NCBI GenBank assembly: GCA_035591015.1
Contig: JAXIUW010201843.1
Location: forward strand, 1-11,417
Source of the DNA: Cephalothrix simula
Taxonomy: Eukaryota > Nemertea > Palaeonemertea > Archinemertea > Cephalotrichidae
Reading direction: 5' to 3'
Length of the DNA: 11,417 bases
In this document: one piece after another, positions 1 through 5,767 of the stretch
Position numbering within the stretch: position 1 is the stretch's first letter
How the letters are laid out: each line of letters begins with the position of its first letter
Made by a program: the position numbers and the translations under genes
The notes under the pieces: model-generated
The model's database searches: none
What the model was told of the DNA's origin: nothing
Seen by the model: only the letters and a program-made list of their open reading frames with translations

Positions 1-2
1 TA

Positions 3-40
3 TTTCAATGATGCTGCGTGTTTTTCAATGATGCTGCGTG
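3..40. repeat. 20-bp tandem doublet
   Basis: The 18-mer TTTCAATGATGCTGCGTG occurs at 3-20 and again at 23-40, a perfect direct repeat with a period of 20 bp. Because the window begins here, the array could have more units to the left. No function is visible. Confidence 0.85.
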
Positions 41-608
41 AGTTTTCGAGTTTTTGCCGCTTTGGCATTCCATACCTATCACGTAATCGGGGAGTGATGT
101 ACCCATTGAGTATCCTTTCACACCATGGTATTGACATTTGCAGTTGGTTTCCATATTGGCATTTGATATTTCATCGAATCATTGTTTTAGGGGGGGGGAT
201 GCAATTGTTTAATTTGAATGATCATTTTGATTCACATCAAAAAATCTGTTAATCAATTTTAATTGTGTGTTACGGTCGATGCATATTCTGTTTGTGATAT
301 TAAAGATTGCGAGTTTTGGTGTAGTAAATCAAACGAAAAACGTTTATTGAAATTCCCTTAAGAAATCTAGATCTCGAAACACTGGTATTGTATTTTTTAC
401 TGTGGATTCTTACATGTAATTGCAATGATAAGTCGCGAGGAAAAATACTTTTAAAGATATATTGATGAAGACGAATCCCGGGGGACTCACTTAGATTTAT
501 GGCTGATAGGGGTGTACCGTTCTGATTTTGAACGTTTGACCCGAATATACTCCAAAAGTTTTCTAAATCTTGAACGCCGAACTTGCTTTTACCCCTGGGC
601 GAAATTTC
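41..608. other. Non-coding stretch, no recognised gene
   Basis: No recognised gene. A run of nine G lies at 190-198. The minus strand has a 144-codon open frame from 734 down to 300, the longest in the window. It matches no family I recognise, and its proposed start lies inside the direct repeat at 609-804. I do not call it a gene. Confidence 0.6.
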
Positions 609-804
609 TGGAGTTAGTAAATAAGTAGTAAATGGAAAAAAGTAAAAATGGTCGTACATAGTTGCGGTTTTCGCCATTCGGTGGAGAATCAAAAATAAAT
701 ATGAGGTTAAATGGTGAGTTTTTTCTCTGACCAATATTTCGACCGCTAGGGGCGCTTTTCACTATTTCTATTGTTTGTGAAAAGTTCCATCCCCTTCGAT
801 ACCA
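609..804. repeat. Dispersed direct repeat, copy A
   Basis: This segment aligns with 914-1093 in the same orientation at an offset of 294 bp, with scattered substitutions and small indels. Matching landmarks are CCATTCGGTG (675-683 region versus 969-977), AAAAATAAATATGAGGTTA and TTTTTTCTCTGACCAATAT. Copy A has an extra GGGGCGC-type insertion near 749-756 that copy B lacks. The copies stay alignable through CGATACCAC at their 3' ends. No terminal inverted repeats and no coding capacity are seen. It could be a tandem duplication that lost similarity in the spacer, two insertions of one element, or the terminal repeats of a very short LTR-like element. The sequence does not decide between these. 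Confidence 0.8.
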
Positions 805-816
805 CGAATGGTATCG
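797..816. repeat. Perfect 8-bp stem-loop at the end of repeat copy A
   Basis: CGATACCA (797-804) and TGGTATCG (809-816) are perfect reverse complements around the loop CGAA. The matching position in copy B (after 1086) keeps the left arm but not the right. The hairpin is therefore specific to copy A or was lost from B. Confidence 0.75.
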
Positions 817-890
817 ATCGGGACTATGCATATAAATGAGATACATTAAAAATGCAAGGTCCCCAGGGAGCCCGATTTTCCATTTTCAGG

Positions 891-915
891 TCAAGGTTAT
901 GGTCACGTGACCTTG
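891..915. promoter_or_regulatory. Palindrome with E-box and nuclear-receptor-like half-site
   Basis: GGTCACGTGACC at 901-912 is a perfect 12-bp palindrome containing the E-box core CACGTG. TCAAGGTTA at 891-899 resembles the extended monomeric half-site TCAAGGTCA bound by ERR/SF-1-type nuclear receptors, with one mismatch, and the palindrome contains GGTCA in both orientations. Known families: bHLH factors bind CACGTG and nuclear receptors bind AGGTCA. That this copy binds anything is inference. It sits between the two copies of a repeat, so it may simply be part of an old element. Confidence 0.25.
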
Positions 916-1093
916 GAGTTTGTACATGGAAATAGATCAAAATGATGGTAGAGAGTTACGATTTTCACCATTCGGTGAGAATAAAAAATAAATATGAGGT
1001 TAGATCAGGAATTTTTTCTCTGACCAATATTTTGGCCGCTTTTCACCATTGTGAACTGGCCCCCATTTCTCACTGCATTTTCATTCGATACCA
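914..1093. repeat. Dispersed direct repeat, copy B
   Basis: Second copy of the segment at 609-804, same strand, 294 bp downstream. Similarity is strongest at 926-1035, where the TCTCTGACCAATAT block and AAAAATAAATATGAGGTTA are retained. It is weaker towards 1093, where CGATACCAC is shared again. Downstream of 1093 the sequences part: copy B runs into a CpG-rich stretch (GCGATGCGCGCGCCGAG, 1099-1115) that has no match after copy A. Confidence 0.8.
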
Positions 1094-1450
1094 CAGGCTG
1101 CGATGCGCGCGCCGAGGGGTCTAAGGTCTCGGACCGTTATATTTAGTCATAAAATAACCCAAAAACCGAAATAATAATAATAAATGACCCAAAGTTACTT
1201 ATCCGAAGAAAAAATACTGATCTGAATTTACTTTTTGTCTGAAAAAGGGCCCCGAATGACTGGTACATCGGTACATGTATTCCGCACATTGTATTAAGTG
1301 AGTCCTCCGGGAGACGAATATGAGTGTTGTTGCAGATTTGGTAAGCCCTGAATAAAATGAAGGCGCGGTCAAAGCAGGTATTGCATACACCTCCATACGT
1401 ATTCAACTTTGGTAGTGTTTTTCATTCATGCAAGAAAATATGCAAAGTAT
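1094..1450. other. Non-coding stretch
   Basis: No gene is recognised. It holds a short CpG-rich patch at 1099-1115, a short ATA/AAT trinucleotide run near 1170-1184, and one of the seven TACATGTA motifs (1272-1279). Two overlapping minus-strand open frames of 87 and 65 codons here look like chance. Confidence 0.6.
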
Positions 1451-1528
1451 ATTTCTCTGAGAGAAATTTCTGATATCATGTGCTATCTGGGTTCGGTTCT
1501 AAGCCTCAAGGGAATACTTTAAAGTATT
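1451..1528. repeat. Two perfect short palindromes
   Basis: ATTTCTCT and AGAGAAAT (1451-1458 and 1460-1467) pair perfectly around a single G. AATACTTTAAAGTATT (1513-1528) is a perfect 16-bp palindrome without a spacer. They lie 45 bp apart, each next to an AAAGTAT-type sequence. They may be binding sites or a decayed pair of inverted ends. Nothing further supports a role. Confidence 0.7.
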
Positions 1529-1872
1529 TCTCACTGAGCTATGGCCGATTACGTTGCGTAAATACTTGGTTTACGCGAGACGTACATGTAGAATCACCTT
1601 TGTTGTAACTCTTTCATGAAGTCCTAAAATTCCATTTTGAATAACATCCATTTTGATCCCTAGATCTTCCTTCCCGAATTCCCGAAATCATCATCTATCT
1701 CGTAAAATCCCTCAGGTGTACAAAATATCTGTCATTCATTCTATGATAATTTTCCAAATTAATGTGTATAAAATTATTGACTTTATCATGCATACGTCAA
1801 TGTCTTTAAGACTAACAGACTGGCTTATGCCCCATTTAGGAGTCCCTGACTTATCAGTTTTGTGTCCAGGAT
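1529..1872. other. Non-coding stretch
   Basis: Nothing is recognised except TACATGTA at 1583-1590. A 73-codon plus-strand frame (1653-1874) has an unremarkable translation with no motif, and it stops where the repeat element at 1873 begins. It is treated as chance. Confidence 0.6.
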
Positions 1873-2166
1873 AAAAATCCTCATGATTTCCACGATAAAA
1901 TCTCTGTATCTAGTGGATTTTTCGAGACAGGGCCAGGGGGCACTAGTACCCTCTTGGAAAAAATTACGGAGGCAAGGGGGACCTATACTTCGTTTGAAAT
2001 CTAAGGGGATTTGAGAAAAATGAACCTTTTTGCTTGAAGACAGATGCTATATTATTCATGAGGATAACCAAAATAGAAAATGCTAGATATTTTCCAATGC
2101 TAACATAGCAAAATATCGCGATTACTTCTGTAAAACTTTCCATCCTGTTTTTGTGTGAGGATTTTT
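1873..2166. mobile_element. MITE-like element R1, copy A
   Basis: A 294-bp segment bounded by perfect 11-bp inverted ends: AAAAATCCTCA at 1873-1883 and TGAGGATTTTT at 2156-2166. It has no coding capacity and recurs at 2347-2645, which together fit a miniature inverted-repeat transposable element. Internal landmarks shared with copy B include CAGGGGGCACTAGTAC, GGGGGACCTATACTTCGTTT, TTTTCCAATGCTAACATAGC and AAAATATCGCGATTAC. No unambiguous target-site duplication is visible, so the superfamily cannot be named. An R2 fragment begins 2 bp to its right. Confidence 0.65.
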
Positions 2167-2167
2167 T

Positions 2168-2348
2168 CATCGAAATCCGAATTACGAATTTGTTAGTTAT
2201 ATAGAATGGAAAGGCACCATAGGGTAACAATTTCTTCACTCAAGGCAAAACCATAACAAAATCTACCCTAACAGCCTAACGGCATGATTTATAAGGCACA
2301 ATGACGTCAGGAGTGACATCGCAAGTGATTACGGGTTCATTTTTAGAT
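2168..2348. mobile_element. Fragment of foldback element R2 between two R1 copies
   Basis: This segment aligns with the left arm of the 331-bp foldback at 3698-4028 over about 180 bp, matching roughly nine of ten positions by eye. It lacks that element's first two dozen bases, including the terminal GAGGTTCCGC, and all of its right arm. Homology ends at TTTTTAGAT on both copies. Its left edge touches the end of R1 copy A and its right edge overlaps the start of R1 copy B by about two bases. It holds a perfect TGACGTCA at 2302-2309. Confidence 0.65.
2302..2309. promoter_or_regulatory. CRE-type motif in the R2 fragment
   Basis: TGACGTCA is the perfect palindromic cAMP-response-element sequence recognised by CREB/ATF-type bZIP factors. 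It is kept in all three R2 arms in this window. Binding here is unproven. Confidence 0.3.
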
Positions 2349-2645
2349 CCTCATTAGTTCATTATTTAGATTTCCATGATATAATCCCTGTATCTACTGT
2401 ATTGTGTGGAACACGACCAGGGGGCACTAGTACTCTCTACGGTGGTGAGGGGGACCTATACTTCGTTTGAAAAATCTAAGGGGATGTGAGAAAAATGGAA
2501 CCTTTTCCTTGAAGACAGATGGAAATGCTATATTATTCATGCGGATATCCAAAATAGAAAAAAATTATAGATATTTTCCAATGCTAACATAGCAAAATAT
2601 CGCGATTACGTCTGTAAAACTTTGTTTTTTTTGTGAGGAATTTTT
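2347..2645. mobile_element. MITE-like element R1, copy B
   Basis: Direct-orientation second copy of the element at 1873-2166. Degraded inverted ends remain: ATCCTCA at 2347-2353 and TGAGGAATTTTT at 2634-2645. Relative to copy A it has about 15 extra bases after the left end (around 2354-2368). It also has GGAAA-type additions near 2520 and a changed tail, and has lost part of the spacer near 2440. The interior is otherwise closely similar. It is non-coding. Confidence 0.6.
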
Positions 2646-2710
2646 CCTGTTTTAGAAACTGAATCGTGATTCAGTGTAATCTTTCTGATTTTCTGATTTT
2701 AAACAGGAAA
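2643..2710. repeat. Nested inverted repeats
   Basis: TTTCCTGTTT (2643-2652) and AAACAGGAAA (2701-2710) are perfect 10-bp inverted ends of a 68-bp unit. Inside, ACTGAATC (2658-2665) and GATTCAGT (2668-2675) form a second perfect palindrome with a 2-bp centre. TTTCTGATT is then repeated at about 2682-2699. The unit starts at the right edge of R1 copy B. It may be a tiny foldback insertion or a structured remnant. Confidence 0.65.
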
Positions 2711-2964
2711 CATTAATGACAGAGTAGTTAGTCACGGAAATGTTTTACTAGTCAGTAGATGAGGTGTAATTTTCATTGAGGAAAGTTTGATTTTGTAAAT
2801 CATAGTGAATTTTTTTCAACTCTGGATTTGACCTTGTAATGAATTTTCATCATTCGCCTTATTTTCCTTCTGGTCCTCCCTCGATGAATTTCCATCATTC
2901 TCCTTCTTGAGATGTTATGTGAATACTCCAAAATTTGCTATATTCAATGTTGGAAAATAGTTTT
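2711..2964. other. Non-coding stretch with a degenerate direct repeat
   Basis: ATGAATTTTCATCATTC near 2839 and ATGAATTTCCATCATTC near 2884 form a direct repeat about 45 bp apart. Both are followed by CTTCT-type pyrimidine-rich sequence. Nothing else is recognised. Confidence 0.55.
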
Positions 2965-3017
2965 AAGGCAAGCGCCAAGCAAAACTTTGCCTTGTGACCG
3001 AACGCTATGGTTCGGTC
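2965..3017. repeat. Two adjacent stem-loops
   Basis: AAGGCAA (2965-2971) pairs with TTGCCTT (2987-2993) around a 15-nt loop. Two bases later, GACCGAAC (2996-3003) pairs with GTTCGGTC (3010-3017) around a 6-nt loop. Both stems are perfect. The second is GC-richer than its surroundings. No RNA family is recognised, and neither an intrinsic terminator nor a tRNA arrangement fits. Confidence 0.6.
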
Positions 3018-3279
3018 TCGATGTAGAATCAAGGGAGATCAAAATGATATCTTTGGTTGAAGTGCTAAATTTCTCTTACAGTTACATGAAGTTTGGGTAA
3101 CGATATTTCTGATTCTATTTTGAAGACCAAGGAACGTTGACTGCACAGTTCCCTTGGAATATATTTTTTTTATTTTTCATTATGACATCGATGACATTTT
3201 TTCCAGCTTTGATTTGTTTTATGATTTCCATTGGGATGCATCCACTCTAAGACATGTATATTGTTTGATGGAATCAGAA
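3018..3279. other. Non-coding stretch with one stem-loop
   Basis: CCAAGGAAC (3127-3135) pairs with GTTCCCTTGG (3148-3157) with one bulged base around a 12-nt loop. A T-rich tract follows at 3160-3180. No gene is recognised. A 62-codon plus-strand frame (2912-3100) shows no motif. Confidence 0.55.
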
Positions 3280-3302
3280 AATAAAATTGTTTTATCAATA
3301 AA
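3280..3302 (+). promoter_or_regulatory. Paired AATAAA, possible polyadenylation signal
   Basis: AATAAA occurs at 3280-3285 and again at 3297-3302 in an A/T-rich setting, followed by GATCCTGTGCTGAGTT. In animals this hexamer recruits the cleavage and polyadenylation machinery. The pairing is suggestive of a plus-strand transcript end, but no upstream exon is identified and such hexamers are common by chance in AT-rich DNA. Confidence 0.2.
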
Positions 3303-3308
3303 GCACAT

Positions 3309-3318
3309 CAGGATCCTG
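3309..3318. repeat. 10-bp palindrome
   Basis: CAGGATCCTG is perfectly self-complementary, and the flanks GCACAT and TGTGC extend the symmetry imperfectly. Confidence 0.5.
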
Positions 3319-3345
3319 TGCTGAGTTCCAACTAAGTCGTTAGTG

Positions 3346-3429
3346 TTGCCCTATTTGTATGTGTCCCCAAATCAAATTCTGATGCTAGGGTCAGCTTCCT
3401 GATTTGATTTGTGTTGCTAAAAAGGGCAA
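3346..3429. repeat. 84-bp imperfect stem-loop
   Basis: TTGCCCT (3346-3352) pairs with AGGGCAA (3423-3429), and inside it CAAATCAAAT (3368-3377) pairs perfectly with ATTTGATTTG (3402-3411). A partly matched internal loop separates the two stems and the terminal loop is about 24 nt. The size resembles a miRNA precursor, but the large internal loop argues against one. A short foldback element is the simpler reading. Confidence 0.55.
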
Positions 3430-3697
3430 AATAAATTTTTATCATATTCACTAGTCGTACTGACAGCGTCGATATACTAGCACATTGTATTTATTGAACT
3501 CAAAGTAGTCATTTTCCGTGTACGAAACTGATTTGGCTATAACATCAAGTCTTTTTGATGACCAGAGGAAACTGAAAATTGATTTTCAATGTTTTCCGGC
3601 TGACTTACACCACTGTTTGCGACCTGGTTAGACGTTTTATATTATTTTTTATTTCTGTTGTCGCTAAATTGTTTGCCCGGAAGTAGAAACCGTTTGT
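3430..3697. other. Non-coding stretch
   Basis: No gene or repeat is recognised. TCGCTAA at 3661-3667 matches TCGCTAA at 4027-4033 just beyond the foldback element. This might mark flanking target sequence, but the left copy lies 30 bp outside the element's inverted end. Confidence 0.5.
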
Positions 3698-3847
3698 GAG
3701 GTTCCGCAAAATGTACGAAAACCGAAATCCGAATTAGGAATTTGTTATACAGAATGGAAAGGCACTAGGGTAAAACTTTCTTCACTCAAGGCAAATCCAT
3801 AACAAAATCTACCCTAACAGCCTAACTGCATGACTTATTAGGCCCAA

Positions 3848-3855
3848 TGACGTCA
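3848..3855. promoter_or_regulatory. CRE-type motif in the R2 left arm
   Basis: Perfect TGACGTCA in the left arm of the foldback element, in the same relative position as the motif at 2302-2309. Binding is unproven. Confidence 0.3.
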
Positions 3856-3917
3856 TAAGTGACATCACAAGTGATTCTGGGTTCATTTTTAGATAAAAAA
3901 CTTTTATTGCGTCACAC

Positions 3918-3925
3918 TGACGTCA
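3918..3925. promoter_or_regulatory. CRE-type motif in the R2 right arm
   Basis: Perfect TGACGTCA in the right arm, about 60 bp from the left-arm copy and part of the inverted arm sequence. Two palindromic sites therefore lie close to the centre of one element. Confidence 0.3.
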
Positions 3926-4028
3926 TTGGGCCTTAAAAGTTTTAGGGTAGATTTTGTTATCGTGTTGCCTTAAGTGAAGAAATTGTTACCCTGGTGCCTT
4001 TCCGTTTTCGAATATTTTGCGGAACCTC

Positions 4029-4304
4029 GCTAATGTTACGACATTTTTATATGGTAAATATGCTTTGACTTTGATTCCTTGAGATCCCTAATCCTATATT
4101 CATGTAACAATAAAGCTCCTTAATTTACTGGGATAAGTGTCAACTTTGGAACTATTTTTGAATCCTTGTTTGCCTATAAATAAAATATTTGTAACTTTCC
4201 TTTAATCGTTCTTAAAGGTGGTTTTTCTTCGATGTTGATCCAGTTTGTGTGATCTGTAGTCTACTAAAGGATACCAATGTTCTCTCTCATGGCTACTCCC
4301 TTCC
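4029..4304. other. Non-coding stretch with two AATAAA motifs
   Basis: AATAAA occurs at 4109-4114 and 4179-4184, the second within CTATAAATAAAATATTTG. They could be polyadenylation signals of a plus-strand transcript or chance AT-rich matches. No exon is identified nearby. Confidence 0.45.
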
Positions 4305-4389
4305 GGTTTGTATTGGAATATACAAACCCGTCAGTTCACTACGGTATTTGATCTGTGTTTATCAGAGAAAACGTTTGTTGCACAGATCA
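4305..4389. repeat. Two consecutive perfect 9-bp stem-loops
   Basis: GGTTTGTAT (4305-4313) pairs with ATACAAACC (4320-4328) around six bases. TGATCTGTG (4349-4357) pairs with CACAGATCA (4381-4389) around 23 bases. Both lie inside a 71-codon plus-strand open frame (4249-4464) that shows no recognisable domain. The octamer TGATCTGT recurs near 4249, at 4349 and near 5030. Confidence 0.6.
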
Positions 4390-5033
4390 GACCCAAGAAA
4401 ACTTCTGCTGGTTGGTAATAAAAACACTGCTACAGCGCGCCAGTATATTCATTCAGAAAGTTGATGGACCCTTGCTTGGAGAGAATTATAGTGAGATGAT
4501 TTTAATCGCTATCATTAACAGTCGTCGGGACTGAGCCTTTCTGAGGCCGGTGACTGGAGACGAGGCTTTGTTCACTACCATCATAGAGAAATTGTTACTA
4601 TGTTATAATATAACTACGTTGACTCTTGTGTGTTTATGTAGAGAATTCCAGCTTAATTTCATTACCCATTGAATTTCAAACAGTAGCGTAACGCAGTTTC
4701 GGGGACCCTTGGTCTAAATGTTTACCCCCTAAAGCGAACCCAAAACTCTGAAAACGCCCAATCAAAATGCATGAAAATTGAAATTGGACTCGGTTCCGCC
4801 AGGTTCCGCGATCTAATGTTTATCTCTACTTGAGAAGAACCCAAGGGGGAGAGGTAATGGATAGAATATGGTGAAATTGATAATAGGCTGGGTGGCCAAT
4901 TTTCGTTGTTGATGATAGAATACTGCATTGTTTGAAGATTATCTATATGATCCTATATTAATTATTTGAAAGTAAGTATTTGAAAGAAATTATTTCATCA
5001 GATATTTCGATTACATGCCTCAACGTACTTGAT
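4390..5033. other. Non-coding stretch
   Basis: GTTATAATATAAC (4602-4614) is a 13-bp palindrome with a single-base centre. GGTTCCGC occurs twice, at 4792-4799 and 4802-4809. The same octamer is part of the inverted end of the R2 element, though nothing else of R2 is visible here. A short frame after ATTAACAG at 4522-4608 was considered as an exon and is too short to support. Confidence 0.5.
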
Positions 5034-5053
5034 CTGTGCCTTACAAGGCACAG
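5034..5053. repeat. Perfect 9-bp palindrome with 2-bp centre
   Basis: CTGTGCCTT (5034-5042) and AAGGCACAG (5045-5053) are perfect reverse complements separated by AC. This could extrude as a cruciform or act as a dimer binding site. No family is recognised. Confidence 0.7.
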
Positions 5054-5265
5054 TTAAAACTGGCTATACCATATAATTTTCTGTAAGTCAAAGTCCAAAA
5101 TTTGAATGAATCCGGGAAACAATATTTGAAAATTTTTGAATTTAATTTCCAAATTTTGCCAGATTTGCAAATATTTGTGCTTCAATAGCCATAAAAGGCT
5201 AATTAAAAGAAAAACTTAAACAACCAGTGCAGGATGTTGCACCATGGAGGATCATTCTCTAAAAA
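5054..5265. other. AT-rich non-coding stretch
   Basis: Dominated by AATATTTG/AAATTTTTGAATTT-type low-complexity sequence at 5098-5180. No gene or clear repeat is seen. Confidence 0.5.
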
Positions 5266-5326
5266 GAAGACCAAACATGTCCAATTTCCCTCAAACTTGG
5301 GGGACATGTTCATTTGATCAGTCTTC
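5266..5326. repeat. 61-bp nested inverted repeat
   Basis: AACATGTCC (5274-5282) pairs perfectly with GGACATGTT (5302-5310), and the outer GAAGAC (5266-5271) pairs with GTCTTC (5321-5326). The outer gap is asymmetric (2 versus 10 bases). The asymmetry makes a miRNA precursor unlikely. Confidence 0.5.
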
Positions 5327-5515
5327 GAAAAATATCAGGGGCCACGCACGCTTAAATTATTCATAATATTACTAGACCGATTTTCCGTCCCTCTTTCTAT
5401 TTATATATAAATATTTTTATATTTACCGGTTTCTATTCATATTAACCCTCTTTATCATAAAGGCAACTGATGAGATTTGGTAAATTAAGCGATTTGTAGG
5501 GTAAAAATGGATTTT
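5327..5515. other. AT-rich non-coding stretch
   Basis: A TATTTATATATAAATATTTTTAT-like tract lies at about 5398-5424. Nothing else is recognised. Confidence 0.5.
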
Positions 5516-5564
5516 GCACGACAAATGCAGATAATGTAAGACACATTATCTGCATTTGGCACGA
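5516..5564. repeat. Perfect 16-bp hairpin with 6-bp direct repeats at its edges
   Basis: CAAATGCAGATAATGT (5522-5537) and ACATTATCTGCATTTG (5543-5558) are perfect reverse complements around the 5-nt loop AAGAC. Immediately outside, GCACGA occurs on both sides in the same orientation (5516-5521 and 5559-5564) with no intervening base. Inverted ends bounded by short direct repeats are the hallmark of an insertion with target-site duplication, but 37 bp is far below a usual MITE. It may be the internal-deletion end product of a larger element, or a templated inversion. No other copy is in the window. Confidence 0.8.
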
Positions 5565-5767
5565 ATAATTCTGTTGCGCCAAAATGCGATTCTGAATATT
5601 ATGCCATTTCAAAGGGGAAGCTGGTTAATAACAAACTAAACATTGGTCAAACAGACAATGCCCTTTCGGAAATTTATTCTAAACACATTGCGGACAAAAA
5701 CATGCCATTTTTGGCGGGGGCCCTGGCGTCGGGAGCCGCTGGTCAGCGTGTCACCATACAGCGTTAG
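5540..5767 (+). CDS. Possible terminal exon, 75 codons, unrecognised
   Basis: A plus-strand frame is open from just after an in-frame TAA at 5537-5539 to a TAG at 5765-5767. Its composition looks protein-like: mixed polar residues, then an Ala/Gly-rich C-terminal part (PFLAGALASGAAGQ) encoded by the GC-richer patch at 5713-5752, ending in VTIQR. There is no ATG before codon 55 (5702), so it could only be an internal or last exon. The best nearby upstream AG is in GTAAG at 5539-5540 and is weak, with no good pyrimidine tract. Its first codons overlap the hairpin right arm. I recognise no family. Frames of this length are expected by chance in a window this size. Confidence 0.13.
   Translation, partial: DTLSAFGTNNSVAPKCDSEYYAISKGKLVNNKLNIGQTDNALSEIYSKHIADKNMPFLAGALASGAAGQRVTIQR

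Larger units (their letters stand above)
3698..4028. mobile_element. Foldback element R2, full 331-bp copy
   Basis: The ends are inverted: GAGGTTCCGCAAAAT starts at 3698, and its complement ATTTTGCGGAACCTC ends at 4028. The two halves are inverted copies over most of their length. Shared landmarks are GGAAAGGCAC, TTCTTCACT, ATAACAAAATCTACCCTAA and GGCCCAATGACGTCA. The left arm (to about 3893) is longer than the right. It has about 34 extra bases near 3725-3758, and a segment around 3817-3838 that the right arm lacks. The arms meet near an A-rich centre at 3894-3900. There is no coding capacity. This fits a foldback or long-TIR MITE. A clear target-site duplication was not found. Confidence 0.75.

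Noticed and set aside
1964-2239. 91-codon minus-strand open frame
   Set aside because: It lies across the junction of two repeat elements (R1 copy A and the R2 fragment) and has no motif.
3661-4033. TCGCTAA as a target-site duplication of the R2 foldback
   Set aside because: The right copy overlaps the element end by two bases, but the left copy lies 30 bp outside the inverted end, so the two do not bracket the element properly.
4480-4560. C/D-box snoRNA suggested by GAGATGATT and CTGAG sequences
   Set aside because: The C box does not match RTGATGA and there is no terminal stem bringing the boxes together.
4522-4608. Short exon after ATTAACAG, 28 codons
   Set aside because: The acceptor-like context is plausible, but the frame is too short, ends in a stop, and has no recognisable product.
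5266-5326. miRNA precursor
   Set aside because: The stem has a 9-bp inner part and a strongly asymmetric outer loop. This does not give a continuous helix of about 22 bp.
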